NCBI GenBank assembly: GCA_041538185.1
Contig: JBGORM010000003.1
Coordinates: forward strand, 62,001-126,000
Origin: Melioribacteraceae bacterium 4301-Me
GTDB lineage: Bacteria; Bacteroidota; Ignavibacteria; Ignavibacteriales; Melioribacteraceae
Length of the DNA: 64,000 bases
Reading direction: 5' to 3'
In this document: piece after piece, positions 54,216-63,784 of the stretch
Position numbering within the stretch: the stretch's first letter is position 1
Layout: every line of letters starts with the position of its first letter
Made by a program: the position numbers and the translations under genes
The notes under the pieces: model-generated
Seen by the model: only the letters and a program-made list of their open reading frames with translations
Database searches by the model: none
Told to the model about the DNA's origin: nothing

Positions 54216-54260
54216 ACTAATTATCATCTTGAATTATTCGAAATATAGGGGATATATAGA

Positions 54261-55130
54261 ATGGCAATTTCTGCAAGTTTAGTTAAAGAGTTAAGAGATA
54301 AAACAGGCGCCGGCATGATGGATTGCAAAAAGGCGCTTGAAGAGTCAAACGGGGATTTTGAAAAAGCTATTGAATTCCTCAGAAAAAAAGGTGCTGCAGT
54401 AGCCGCGAAAAGAGCTGAAAAATCTACAAACGAGGGGATTATTTCCACAAGAATATTTAATAATGGTAAGTCGGCAGCAATTGTTGAGGTAAATTGCGAA
54501 ACTGATTTTGTGGCTAATAGTTCTGATTTTTTAGAATTCTCCAACTTTGTCCTAAATACTATTGTTGACAAACTGCCTGCAACGATAGACGAATTATTAA
54601 GCCTTTCGTACCAGAACAAAAAGGTTGAAGAAGAACTGAACTCTTTAATCGGTAAAATTGGAGAGAAGATTCAAGTAAGCAGATTTGCAATTGAGAACAC
54701 TGAAAATGGACAAGTAGTTGATTATGTTCATCATGGCTCCAAACTTGGCGTGTTGATTAGAGTAGATAATGTGCCATCAAACAGCAATGAAGAATTACAA
54801 TCTTTGTTGAAAGATATTGCAATGCAAGTTGCAGCAATGAAACCCTTTTATGTATATAGGGAAGAAGTGCCAAAAGAAGTAATTGAAAAGGAAATAGAAA
54901 TTTATAAAGAAGTTTCTCGAAAAGAGGGAAAACCTGAGCAAGTTCTTGATAAAATTGCTCAAGGTAAATTGAATAAGTATTATCAAGAAAATTGCTTGTA
55001 CGAACAGGCATTTATTAAAGATAATACAAAAACTGTAGGTCAATTAATTGAAGAATACAACAAAAAGAACTCCTCTCAAGTAAAATTAATACGATTTAAA
55101 CGCTTCCATATTAGTGACGAGAACAAATAA
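54261..55130 (+). CDS. tsf: Translation elongation factor Ts
   Basis: This 289-residue EF-Ts exchanges GDP for GTP on EF-Tu. The N-terminal UBA-like part VKELRDKTGAGMMDCKKALEESNGDFEKAIEFLRKKG and the core VNCETDFVANSSDF are definitive. The C-terminal KDNTKTVGQLIEEY is also typical. It is cotranscribed with rpsB and followed by a strong terminator. Confidence 0.97.
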   Translation: MAISASLVKELRDKTGAGMMDCKKALEESNGDFEKAIEFLRKKGAAVAAKRAEKSTNEGIISTRIFNNGKSAAIVEVNCETDFVANSSDFLEFSNFVLNTIVDKLPATIDELLSLSYQNKKVEEELNSLIGKIGEKIQVSRFAIENTENGQVVDYVHHGSKLGVLIRVDNVPSNSNEELQSLLKDIAMQVAAMKPFYVYREEVPKEVIEKEIEIYKEVSRKEGKPEQVLDKIAQGKLNKYYQENCLYEQAFIKDNTKTVGQLIEEYNKKNSSQVKLIRFKRFHISDENK

Positions 55131-55140
55131 TTCATTTAAC

Positions 55141-55175
55141 AAAAGGTCTTATTTTTTAATAAGACCTTTTTTTTT
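55141..55175 (+). terminator. Strong terminator after tsf
   Basis: A 12-base stem (AAAAGGTCTTAT / ATAAGACCTTTT, 55141-55152 and 55159-55170) with a 6-base loop is followed by a run of nine T. Only 14 bases separate it from pyrH, so pyrH either depends on read-through or has a promoter inside this region. Confidence 0.9.
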
Positions 55176-55189
55176 ATATTTGATTAACC

Positions 55190-55939
55190 ATGAAAACGAG
55201 TCTTAAATATAAAAGAATCTTACTTAAGCTCAGCGGTGAATCGTTGATGGGGGAACAAAAGTTTGGAATTGATAGCCGCAAACTAAATTTCTTTGCAGAA
55301 GAGATAAAAAAAATTCATTCGCTTGGCGTTCAAATTGGTATTGTTATAGGTGGAGGAAATATTTATAGAGGTCTGAACGCAGAAGAACATGGAGTTGAAA
55401 GAGTTACCGGCGATTTAATGGGAATGTTGGCTACTGTAATTAATTCTTTAGCTCTTCAAAACGCTTTAGAGAATCACGGAATGTTTACACGGTTGATGAC
55501 CGCAATTAAAATGGAAGAAATTGCTGAACCATTTATAAGAAGAAGAGCTATTAGACACTTAGAAAAAGGAAGAATTGTAATATTTGGTGCAGGTACAGGT
55601 CACCCTTATTTTAGCACCGACACTGCCGCTTCTCTACGTGCAATTGAAATTGAAGCAGATGCAATTTTTAAAGGAACGCGTGTGGATGGTGTTTTTGATT
55701 CCGACCCGGAAATAAACCCTAATGCTAATTTGTTTGAGGAAATTTCTTACTTAGAAGTTTTACAAAAAAACTTAAGAGTAATGGATATGACCGCTGTAAG
55801 TTTATGCCGAGAAAATAACCTGCCTATTGTAGTTTTTAATATGGATAAACCGGATAATCTTCTTAAAGTTGTCACCGGCAAACAGGTGGGTACTTCAGTT
55901 GGTCATTCTACAAAAAAAGAAGAATTAAAAACTAAATAA
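55190..55939 (+). CDS. pyrH: UMP kinase
   Basis: This 249-residue bacterial UMP kinase phosphorylates UMP to [59 protein letters not shown] and the C-terminal [23 protein letters not shown] are family hallmarks. It sits between tsf and frr, the usual bacterial order, although a terminator separates it from tsf. Confidence 0.96.
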   Translation: MKTSLKYKRILLKLSGESLMGEQKFGIDSRKLNFFAEEIKKIHSLGVQIGIVIGGGNIYRGLNAEEHGVERVTGDLMGMLATVINSLALQNALENHGMFTRLMTAIKMEEIAEPFIRRRAIRHLEKGRIVIFGAGTGHPYFSTDTAASLRAIEIEADAIFKGTRVDGVFDSDPEINPNANLFEEISYLEVLQKNLRVMDMTAVSLCRENNLPIVVFNMDKPDNLLKVVTGKQVGTSVGHSTKKEELKTK

Positions 55940-55956
55940 ATTTTTTAGGGATAAAT

Positions 55957-56511
55957 ATGCACGAAGTACTAAAAGATGCAAAGAACAGAATGGATAAAAC
56001 TATTGATACCTTTAGAAATGAAATTTCTAAAATAAGAACAGGCAAAGCGACTACAGCGTTACTGGACGGTATTAAAGTAGAATATTACGGAACAATGACA
56101 CCCTTAAATCAAGTGGGAAATCTTTCTGTTTTAGATGCACATACAATCTCTATTACTCCTTGGGATAAAAGTGTAATATCAGCAATTGAAAAAGCAATCT
56201 TAACTGCAGATCTTGGCCTAAATCCTATTAGTGATGGTACTAATATTAAAATTCCTATCCCTCCTTTAACTGAGGAAAGAAGAAAAGAATTAGTAAAACT
56301 CGTTAAAAAATTTGGTGAAGATGCTAAAATTGCGCTACGAAACATAAGAAGAGACGCTAATGAGCACTTAAAAAAGTTAGAAAAAAACAAAGAATTAACT
56401 GAAGACCAAAGAATTCACAACGAAAAAGAAGTTCAACTGCTTACCGACGAGCACACCAAAAAAATTGATGAAATTATTCACCACAAAGAAAAAGAAATTA
56501 TGGAAGTATGA
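55957..56511 (+). CDS. frr: Ribosome recycling factor
   Basis: This 184-residue protein splits the post-termination ribosome together with EF-G. MDKTIDTFRNEISKIRTGKATTALLDGIKVEYYG at the start, SITPWDKSVISAIEKAI, and PIPPLTEERRKELVK are diagnostic. It follows pyrH by 17 bases and ends just before a short terminator. Confidence 0.96.
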   Translation: MHEVLKDAKNRMDKTIDTFRNEISKIRTGKATTALLDGIKVEYYGTMTPLNQVGNLSVLDAHTISITPWDKSVISAIEKAILTADLGLNPISDGTNIKIPIPPLTEERRKELVKLVKKFGEDAKIALRNIRRDANEHLKKLEKNKELTEDQRIHNEKEVQLLTDEHTKKIDEIIHHKEKEIMEV

Positions 56512-56516
56512 ATTAT

Positions 56517-56540
56517 AAAACTGTTTCAAGACAGTTTTTT
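56517..56540 (+). terminator. Terminator after frr
   Basis: AAAACTGT (56517-56524) pairs with ACAGTTTT (56531-56538) around a 6-base loop, ending in six T. Confidence 0.75.
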
Positions 56541-56630
56541 AGTTCAAAAAATATTTCCTAATTTTATGTAGATATTTATATCTTAATTAAACAAAGCTTA
56601 ACAAAGCATTTTAAAAAGGGGAAAAAGATT

Positions 56631-58883
56631 ATGTCGTTTACAAAAGAAGAGGCACTGAAGTACCATAGTGAAGGCCGGCGTGGTAAGATTGAAGTTACAC
56701 CAACAAAACCATGTTTTACGGCTAGGGAATTATCATTAGCCTACACACCTGGCGTGGCTGAACCGTGTAGAGAAATAGAAAAAAATGATGATGATGTTTT
56801 CCTTTATACGGCTAAAGGAAATTTAGTTGCAGTAGTCTCTAATGGCACCGCTGTTCTTGGGCTGGGAGATATTGGTCCCCATGCAGGTAAACCTGTTATG
56901 GAAGGTAAAGGGGTTTTATTTAAGAGATTTGCTGACATTGATGTTTTCGATATAGAACTTAAAACTAAGGACCCAAAAGAAGTAATTAGAACTGTACAAC
57001 TTTTAGAGCCTACTTTCGGTGGAATTAATTTAGAGGATATTAAAGCTCCAGAGTGTTTTGAAATTGAAGAAGAACTAAAGCGTACCATGAACATTCCCGT
57101 TTTTCATGATGACCAGCATGGTACGGCAATCATCTCTTGTGCGGCTCTTATTAATGCAGTTGAAATAGCAGGTAAAAAGCTTGATGAAATAAGAATTGTT
57201 GTATCAGGTGCTGGAGCTTCAGCTATTGCGTGTTGTAATATGTATATTGCAGCTGGTGTCAAAAGGGAAAATATCTTCATGTTCGATACTAAAGGATTAA
57301 TCCATAAGGGAAGAACTGACCTTAACAAATACAAAAGAGAATTCGCAGGTGAAAATATCTACAAAGATTTAGCAGATGCAATGAAAGGGGCAGATGTCTT
57401 TGTTGGATTATCTAAGGGAAATATAGTTTCAAAAGAAATGGTGAAATCCATGGCTAAAAATCCAATAGTTTTTGCTATGGCAAATCCAGACCCCGAAATA
57501 ACCTATGAAGATGCAATCGATGCAAGAAAAGATATAATAATGGCTACAGGCAGAAGTGATTATCCTAATCAAGTTAATAATGTTTTGGGATTCCCTTTTA
57601 TTTTTAGAGGCGCTTTAGATGTTCGCGCTACAGCTATAAATATGGAAATGAAAATGGCTGCTACAAAAGCGCTGGCTTCACTTGCAAGAGAAAAAGTCCC
57701 AGAAGTGGTTATAAATGCCTACGGTGGTAAAGAATTTTCATTCGGACCAGAATACATAATTCCAAAACCTTTCGACCCAAGAGTATTGTGGACAGTTGCA
57801 CCAGCAGTTGCAAAGGCGGCTATGGATAGTGGTGTGGCTAGAGTTCCAATAAGAAATTGGGAGGCTTATAAAGAGCAACTACAAGAACGACTCGGCTATA
57901 CAACGGAAATTATTAGAGTTATGGTACATAAAGCCCAAAAAAGTCCAAAGAAAATCGTTTATCCAGAAGGCGAAGAAGAAAAAATTATTAGAGCAGCCAA
58001 TGCAGTGTATGATGAAAATATTGGATTGCCTGTGCTTGTGGGTGACGAAAAGAAAATTAAAGATAAAATAAAAAATCTTGGCTTTGACTTAAGTAAATTC
58101 GAAATAAAAGACCCAGAAACCTGCAGCAATTGTGAAAAGTATGCAGAAAAACTTTATCAAAAAAGACAGAGAAAAGGTTTGACAGCAAGAGCGGCATTAG
58201 ACTTAGTAAAACAGCCAAATTATTATGCTGCTATGATGGTTGAAGAAGGAGATGCTCACGCAATGATTGGCGGCTTAACTTATCACTACCCAGAAACAAT
58301 TAGACCTGCACTTCAGTGTATTGGCTTAAAGGAAGGTCTCAAATTAGTAGCCGGAATGTATGTGCTTGTAATAAAAAATAAAATATTCTTTTTTGCAGAT
58401 ACTACTGTTAATATAGACCCAAACTCTGAACAACTTGCCGAAATTGCAATTACTACAGCTGATACAGTCCAACAGTTTGATATTAAACCTCGTATAGCAA
58501 TGCTTTCCTTTAGCAACTTTGGCAGCTCACCTTACCCACAGGCAGTAAAAGTAGCTGAAGCTGTAAAAATTGTTCATGAGAAAAGACCGGATTTAATTAT
58601 TGATGGCGAAATGCAAGCTGATACTGCTGTTATGCCAGAAAGGATTGAACAAGACTTTCCTTTCTCTACATTAAAAGGCGGTGCAAATGTTTTAATTTTC
58701 CCAAACTTAGAAGCCGGCAATATTGCTTACAAACTTTTTCAAAGATTAACAGATGCTACTGTTATTGGACCTATTTTAATGGGAATGAAAAAGCCTGTAC
58801 ATGTTATTCAAAGAGGCGATACCGTAAGAGATATTATTAATATGACTGCCATTGCTGTTGTTGAAGCCGAAGGGAAAAAATAA
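56631..58883 (+). CDS. maeB: NADP-dependent malic enzyme with C-terminal phosphotransacetylase domain
   Basis: This 750-residue two-domain protein has residues 1-~425 as malic enzyme, with [59 protein letters not shown] for metal and catalysis, and [16 protein letters not shown] for the dinucleotide. Residues ~430-750 resemble phosphotransacetylase ([27 protein letters not shown]), which in this class is usually regulatory, binding acetyl-CoA. It makes pyruvate, CO2 and NADPH from malate. It is a single transcription unit with AAAGGGGAAAAAG upstream and a strong terminator. Confidence 0.95.
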   Translation: MSFTKEEALKYHSEGRRGKIEVTPTKPCFTARELSLAYTPGVAEPCREIEKNDDDVFLYTAKGNLVAVVSNGTAVLGLGDIGPHAGKPVMEGKGVLFKRFADIDVFDIELKTKDPKEVIRTVQLLEPTFGGINLEDIKAPECFEIEEELKRTMNIPVFHDDQHGTAIISCAALINAVEIAGKKLDEIRIVVSGAGASAIACCNMYIAAGVKRENIFMFDTKGLIHKGRTDLNKYKREFAGENIYKDLADAMKGADVFVGLSKGNIVSKEMVKSMAKNPIVFAMANPDPEITYEDAIDARKDIIMATGRSDYPNQVNNVLGFPFIFRGALDVRATAINMEMKMAATKALASLAREKVPEVVINAYGGKEFSFGPEYIIPKPFDPRVLWTVAPAVAKAAMDSGVARVPIRNWEAYKEQLQERLGYTTEIIRVMVHKAQKSPKKIVYPEGEEEKIIRAANAVYDENIGLPVLVGDEKKIKDKIKNLGFDLSKFEIKDPETCSNCEKYAEKLYQKRQRKGLTARAALDLVKQPNYYAAMMVEEGDAHAMIGGLTYHYPETIRPALQCIGLKEGLKLVAGMYVLVIKNKIFFFADTTVNIDPNSEQLAEIAITTADTVQQFDIKPRIAMLSFSNFGSSPYPQAVKVAEAVKIVHEKRPDLIIDGEMQADTAVMPERIEQDFPFSTLKGGANVLIFPNLEAGNIAYKLFQRLTDATVIGPILMGMKKPVHVIQRGDTVRDIINMTAIAVVEAEGKK

Positions 58884-58897
58884 AAATTGAAGTTATG

Positions 58898-58946
58898 AAG
58901 GGGCTAGTAAGTGTGACATGAAGAAAAGCTTGCTAGCCCCTTTTTT
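58898..58946 (+). terminator. Strong terminator after maeB
   Basis: AAGGGGCTAGTAAG (58898-58911) pairs with CTTGCTAGCCCCTT (58929-58942; one G-U) around a 17-base loop, followed by six T. Confidence 0.85.
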
Positions 58947-59156
58947 ATCTGTCAATCGCCTTAGAATACAACATTTATAAGCAAAGTAAAATGAAACAAA
59001 TCGATTGTTCGTTTTGAACAACAGTTAATATTAATCACCCAAAAAGATGATATTTAAGTTTGTGAAAAGATATACAAAACGTCTTTGAAGAGGCTTTTTT
59101 TTATATTTAACCTAATAAAAACTGCCTTTTAATTATTAATTCAGTTTAATAAGATT

Positions 59157-59783
59157 TTGCTAAAAAATATTATTTATATCAGCGGTAGTGTTATAGTTTT
59201 CTTTGTGGGTTTAATTATTTATGGAATAATTTTAAACATTAGGGAAGTACCGCTGCAAGAAGCAATGGCAGAAAGAGGGATTACTCAAATTCGAAACCCT
59301 AGCATTGTTGTTGACCTTAAAAACTATAGATTAAATCTTTTCTCCGATAAGACATTGCTTAAATCTTATAAAGCGGTCTTTGGTAAAAGCAATAATGTAG
59401 ATGATAATTCAATGACAGGTAATTTTACTCCTATAGGAGATTACATAATTTGTGATAAATTACCTAATTATAAATATCATAAATTTTTGCGAATTAATTT
59501 CCCTAATGAAAAAGATGCCGCCGATGCTTTAAGAAAAAATATTATTTCTCAATTACAGTTTGAAACTATTTTGAAAACTGTAGAGAAAAATATTTGTCCA
59601 CCTTCCCAAGAAATATTTGGTAAGGAAATAGGAATTCATGGAATTGGAAAGTATAACTTTATTTTTAAAAATCTACCCTTTTCATATAATTGGACAAATG
59701 GTTCAATAGCTTTAAGCAATGAAAACATAGACGAGTTGTATTCTGTAGTAAAAATTGGTACACCTGTAAAAATAATTAAGTAA
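59157..59783 (+). CDS. L,D-transpeptidase-fold (YkuD) protein with Ser in place of the catalytic Cys
   Basis: This 208-residue protein has an N-terminal anchor (residues 5-26) and a YkuD domain: SIVVDLKNYRLNLFSDKTLLKSYKAVFGK, TPIGDYII, and IGIHG with the conserved His161. The catalytic loop, usually (S/T)xGC-(I/V)-x-(L/M), reads TNGSIALSNENIDEL, so position 183 is Ser (TCA). L,D-transpeptidases crosslink peptidoglycan through that Cys; here activity is doubtful or altered. The TTG start is weakly supported. It precedes an Omp85 protein by 52 bases. Confidence 0.8.
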   Translation: MLKNIIYISGSVIVFFVGLIIYGIILNIREVPLQEAMAERGITQIRNPSIVVDLKNYRLNLFSDKTLLKSYKAVFGKSNNVDDNSMTGNFTPIGDYIICDKLPNYKYHKFLRINFPNEKDAADALRKNIISQLQFETILKTVEKNICPPSQEIFGKEIGIHGIGKYNFIFKNLPFSYNWTNGSIALSNENIDELYSVVKIGTPVKIIK

Positions 59784-59835
59784 TAAATATTTTTGTTTGC
59801 CTTGTGCAAGCAGAGTAGACACAGCTTTGAGGAAA

Positions 59836-61947
59836 ATGAAATTACTTTTACTTTTAATTCTTGTTAATTCATTAATTATTTATGCTCAGCAAGAAGAACA
59901 TTATGAATTGACTGCAGTTTCGTTTCATGGCAATGATAATATGCCAACTTCTCAACTTCAGTATGTCTGTCTTTCAAAAGAGTCGCCGAGTTGGGTTTCT
60001 CAATTATTGAACAAATTTACAAGTTTTGGCGCAAAAGCCACATATTTTGATTCATTGTTAATTCCAAGCGATATCCGCGCTATGAGAAGTCTCTATCAAT
60101 CTAAAGGTTATTTTAAAGTAAAGTTTTTCCCAGAGTATAAAATTTTAAGTGAAAAAAAAGAAGCCGAGTTAATCTATAATATTCAAGAAGGTAACCCTGC
60201 TACTTTCAGGAAGTTCGAAATAACAGGCATTGACAATATTGGAGCTGAGTTGAAAAAAACAATTTTTAATTATGTGAAAGTAGACTCTAATCAACAGTAT
60301 AGTGATAATTTTGTAACAGATAAAAGTAATTTTGTGCTTGGTTATCTTAGGGATAATGGTTATATGCTTGCTCAGGTTGATAGACCGTTGATACTTGTTG
60401 ATACTTTAGCAAATAAAGTAGATGTAAAATTAAATTTCTCTACAGGTAAAAGATATCGAATAAGTGAAATTAGAACTGAGAGAACGGGCGTCGGCAAAAA
60501 TTTGGTTAGTGATACTTTATTAAAAAGACTTGTTGGAATTAAACCCGGACAAACTTACAGTTATTACGATATTCAACGTGGTCAAGTAAGGTTATACAGG
60601 ACTAACCTTTTTACTTCAGCAATAGTAAACAGCATAATTTCTGATACAAATGGCAATAAAGTGCCTTTAAGCATTACTGCTGATGTTGGTTTATTAAATG
60701 AACTTTCGCCAGAAGTAATTACTAACAATGAAGATAATACATTTAATATTGGACTTGGCTTAAGCTATACAAGGAAGAATTTTTTTGGTAACGCTAGAAA
60801 GTTTACACTAAGTTCAGCCGGAGCTATTCAAAATTTTTCTGAATTTCTTAAAACATATTCCTTTGCTGATTCTAACCTTTACGGCTATATAGATAATAGG
60901 ATTACCATCGAACAGCCGTTTCTTTTCGATAGATTTGTAAATACCAAATTTGAGACTTACCTTACTTTTCAAAAACGAAAGAGCGAATACAAATCGACTT
61001 TGTATGGTGCTAAGTTAAGTTTAGATTTTGAGTTGCCGCAGTTTACTTACTTTAATTCTTTCAGCGCTTATCTTAATATTGAGCATTCAAACTATATTTA
61101 CCAAAAGGGTTTCATGCAAAATAATTTAGCATATTATTTTAGTAAATATTTCCCTCAGGATGTAGCAGATTCATTAGCGGCTTTTGTTCTTGCAGGGGCT
61201 ACAAAATCGGACTTAACAAGGGAAAGTCTCGATGAGTACATTGGCTTTTCACTTGGAGCTAATAAAACTAACAATATTTTTTTCCCAACAACTGGCTATT
61301 CACTTTCTTTACTTTTTGAGGATGCAAATTCTATCCCGCTTCTCTTTTATAATATATTCAAAAAAGAATTTAACAGACCTGCATTCTTGAAAATATTATT
61401 TACAGGTACATACTTTTTACCAATTTATGATACACCGCTTTCTGCTTTTGGTGTTAAATTTAGGATTGGAAATATTTTTGTGTATAAGGGAAATAAAGGG
61501 GATATACCATTGAATCAAAGATTTTACTCTGGCGGGAGTAACTCAATTCGTGGGTGGGGTAGCAGAGAATTGGTTCCATCTGACCCTGTTTATAGTCTAA
61601 TGAATCCAACTCCCGAAGAACTTGAAGCACTTTTTGTTAAAGGAGCAACTACGGGTGGTTTTTTTACTTTGGAAGGTTCAGTTGAAACTAGAAATAGATT
61701 GATAGGTAAATTTGGCTCCGCAGTTTTTATTGATTATGGAAATACCTGGAATGGATACGAAAATATTAGGCTCGATCAAATAGCCGTAGCTGGCGGCTTT
61801 GGTTTAAGATATTATTCTGAATTTGCACCTATTAGAATAGATTTTGGCTTTAAGTTGTACGATCCTAACGATAATAGAAACTTTTTTAAAAAGAAATTGT
61901 GGAGTGAGTTACTTCAATTTCATATTGGCATTGGCGAAGCTTTCTGA
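59836..61947 (+). CDS. Omp85-superfamily outer-membrane protein with POTRA domains
   Basis: The protein has 703 residues from ATG 59836 after TTGAGGA. A signal peptide (residues 1-19, ending YAQ) is followed by POTRA-like repeats: FRKFEITGIDNIGAELKKTIFNYVKV and RYRISEIRTERTGVGKNLV through YSYYDIQRGQVRLYRTNLF. A beta barrel completes it, with the lid motif SGGSNSIRGWGSRELVPSDP and a C-terminal strand ending in Phe. It belongs to the BamA/TamA type; whether it assembles membrane proteins or is a TamA-like paralogue is not clear from sequence. Confidence 0.88.
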   Translation: MKLLLLLILVNSLIIYAQQEEHYELTAVSFHGNDNMPTSQLQYVCLSKESPSWVSQLLNKFTSFGAKATYFDSLLIPSDIRAMRSLYQSKGYFKVKFFPEYKILSEKKEAELIYNIQEGNPATFRKFEITGIDNIGAELKKTIFNYVKVDSNQQYSDNFVTDKSNFVLGYLRDNGYMLAQVDRPLILVDTLANKVDVKLNFSTGKRYRISEIRTERTGVGKNLVSDTLLKRLVGIKPGQTYSYYDIQRGQVRLYRTNLFTSAIVNSIISDTNGNKVPLSITADVGLLNELSPEVITNNEDNTFNIGLGLSYTRKNFFGNARKFTLSSAGAIQNFSEFLKTYSFADSNLYGYIDNRITIEQPFLFDRFVNTKFETYLTFQKRKSEYKSTLYGAKLSLDFELPQFTYFNSFSAYLNIEHSNYIYQKGFMQNNLAYYFSKYFPQDVADSLAAFVLAGATKSDLTRESLDEYIGFSLGANKTNNIFFPTTGYSLSLLFEDANSIPLLFYNIFKKEFNRPAFLKILFTGTYFLPIYDTPLSAFGVKFRIGNIFVYKGNKGDIPLNQRFYSGGSNSIRGWGSRELVPSDPVYSLMNPTPEELEALFVKGATTGGFFTLEGSVETRNRLIGKFGSAVFIDYGNTWNGYENIRLDQIAVAGGFGLRYYSEFAPIRIDFGFKLYDPNDNRNFFKKKLWSELLQFHIGIGEAF

Positions 61948-62035
61948 TTTTTTTATCCTTTCAATATAGTATTTCTTTATTTGCTTAAGCATGTTTATTT
62001 TAACTAAATTTCTTATCTAATTTTCTGAGTTTTTA

Positions 62036-62911
62036 ATGATTACAAGTATGACTGGCTACGGCAAGTCAATAATTCGCGAAAATGACTTGCTGATTGAATG
62101 CGAAATAAAAAGCTTAAATAATCGATTTTTAGATATTTCTCTTAAATCACCTAAGTCGCTATTTAATAAAGAACTTGAGATAAGAGAAAAAGTTAAAAGT
62201 AGAATAAAAAGAGGGAAAATATATTTATCCCTTTCAATCTCAAAAGCTGGTATTGAAGTTAAATTCCCAAAATTAGATACTAATGGTGTTAAGTTTGCAT
62301 TACATGTATTAAAAGAAATAAAAAAAACATCTAAACTGAAAAATAAAATTTCATTAAGTGATGTACTTTTATTTCAAAATTTTTTCTTTGAAGAAAATGG
62401 AGATGATTTTTCCGATTTCTTTCCTTTAATTCAGAAAGCAGTTGATGCAGCCATAGATGATTTAGAAAAAATGAGAGTTGCTGAAGGTAAAGAACTTGAG
62501 AAAGATTTAATAAACAGAGTTAAATTAATAGAGACTGCTTTAGATAAAATTGAGCAGCTTAAGAAAAGCACTATTAAAGAATATTTTTCGAGGGTAAAAG
62601 AGAGGGCAAAAAATCTTACCCAGGATATTCTTGATAACCCAAATCGTCTTGATACTGAATTAGCCTTGTTAGTTGACCGTTATGATATAACTGAGGAGTG
62701 TGTTAGATTAAGGAGTCATATTAAATTATTCCTTGATACAGTTCATAATTCAGATGACCCGGGACGCAAGTTAAACTTTATAGTTCAAGAAATGAATAGA
62801 GAGGCTAATACAATTAATAGTAAAACTATATCCGCGGAAATTTCTCATTATGGTATTTCAATAAAAGAAGAACTGGAAAAAATTCGTGAACAAATACAAA
62901 ATATTGAGTGA
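62036..62911 (+). CDS. yicC: YicC-family endoribonuclease-like protein
   Basis: This 291-residue protein starts with the family signature ITSMTGYGKSI, has EIKSLNNRFLDISLKSPKSL, and ends with the DUF1732 block TELALLVDRYDITEECVRLRSHIKLF and GRKLNFIVQEMNREANTINSK. YicC/YloC proteins are RNA endonucleases. It is followed 3 bases later by gmk, a conserved neighbour in many bacteria. Confidence 0.93.
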   Translation: MITSMTGYGKSIIRENDLLIECEIKSLNNRFLDISLKSPKSLFNKELEIREKVKSRIKRGKIYLSLSISKAGIEVKFPKLDTNGVKFALHVLKEIKKTSKLKNKISLSDVLLFQNFFFEENGDDFSDFFPLIQKAVDAAIDDLEKMRVAEGKELEKDLINRVKLIETALDKIEQLKKSTIKEYFSRVKERAKNLTQDILDNPNRLDTELALLVDRYDITEECVRLRSHIKLFLDTVHNSDDPGRKLNFIVQEMNREANTINSKTISAEISHYGISIKEELEKIREQIQNIE

Positions 62912-62914
62912 GTT

Positions 62915-63481
62915 TTGCATACGAAAAAAGTCAAATTATTTGTATTTTCAGCCCCCAGCGGTTCAGGTAAAACGACTATAGTTAAAAGTGTTCTTTTAAA
63001 ACATTCTGATTTTGTCTTTTCTGTCTCTGCAACAACGAGAAAACCGAGAAATTCAGAAAAAGATGGTAAAGACTACTTTTTTATCAGCGAGGAAGAATTT
63101 AAAGAGAAAATTAGAAACAATGAATTTATTGAATATGAAAAAGTATACGATTATTACTACGGCACATTGAAAGATTTTGTAGAAAAAAGCATTGCTGGTG
63201 GTCATTCTGTAGTTTTTGAAGTTGACGTAAAAGGAGCTCTTTCAATTAAACAAAAGTATCCTGAGGCAGTTTTAATTTTTATTGTACCGCCAAGTATTGA
63301 AGAATTAAAAAAAAGGTTGCTGGATAGGAAAACCGAAACAACGCAAGAGCTTAAAAAAAGAATTGAGAGAGCAGAGATGGAACTAAGTTATAAAGATAAA
63401 TTTGACTACGTCGTTTCTAATGAAAATCTGGAAGAAGCTAAGAAAAAAGTATATGAAATAATTAATAAAGAAATAAATTAA
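62915..63481 (+). CDS. gmk: Guanylate kinase
   Basis: This 188-residue enzyme phosphorylates GMP to GDP. The P-loop is APSGSGKTTI; SVSATTRKPRNSEKDGKDYFFISEEEF is the GMP-binding region and VFEVDVKGALSIKQKYPEAVLIFI the core strand. The start is TTG 62915, directly after yicC; no closer ATG fits the family start. It is followed by rpoZ. Confidence 0.95.
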   Translation: MHTKKVKLFVFSAPSGSGKTTIVKSVLLKHSDFVFSVSATTRKPRNSEKDGKDYFFISEEEFKEKIRNNEFIEYEKVYDYYYGTLKDFVEKSIAGGHSVVFEVDVKGALSIKQKYPEAVLIFIVPPSIEELKKRLLDRKTETTQELKKRIERAEMELSYKDKFDYVVSNENLEEAKKKVYEIINKEIN

Positions 63482-63490
63482 GGAGATACC

Positions 63491-63781
63491 ATGCCAGTAG
63501 TACCGCAAAATCTATTGAAAATTAAAGAAAAGATTCCTAATCTTTATGAAGCAGTTATAGTTGCCGCTAAACGGGCAAGGAAACTAAACGATGATGCACG
63601 CCTTGAGTTTAATGCTCTATTAAGTACAATTACTTCGGGACATGAAGATGATTTTGAGGACAGGGAAAATCCCGATCAATTAAAACTTGCTCTTGAATTT
63701 GAAAAAAGAGAAAAACCCCATTTAAAGGCAATTAAAGAACTGCAAACGGGCATCGAGTACAGATATAAGAATGAAAAATAA
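63491..63781 (+). CDS. rpoZ: RNA polymerase omega subunit
   Basis: This 96-residue protein has NLYEAVIVAAKRARKLNDDARLEFNAL, the omega helix pair that clamps beta-prime, and EREKPHLKAIKELQTG. It helps assemble RNA polymerase and binds ppGpp. AAGGAG precedes the ATG. The gmk-rpoZ-coaBC order is common. Confidence 0.9.
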   Translation: MPVVPQNLLKIKEKIPNLYEAVIVAAKRARKLNDDARLEFNALLSTITSGHEDDFEDRENPDQLKLALEFEKREKPHLKAIKELQTGIEYRYKNEK

Positions 63782-63784
63782 AAA

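Noticed and set aside
53459..54227. Long minus-strand frames across rpsB
   Set aside because: They are antisense shadows of the S2 gene and its Lys-rich tail, with Phe/Leu-rich meaningless products.
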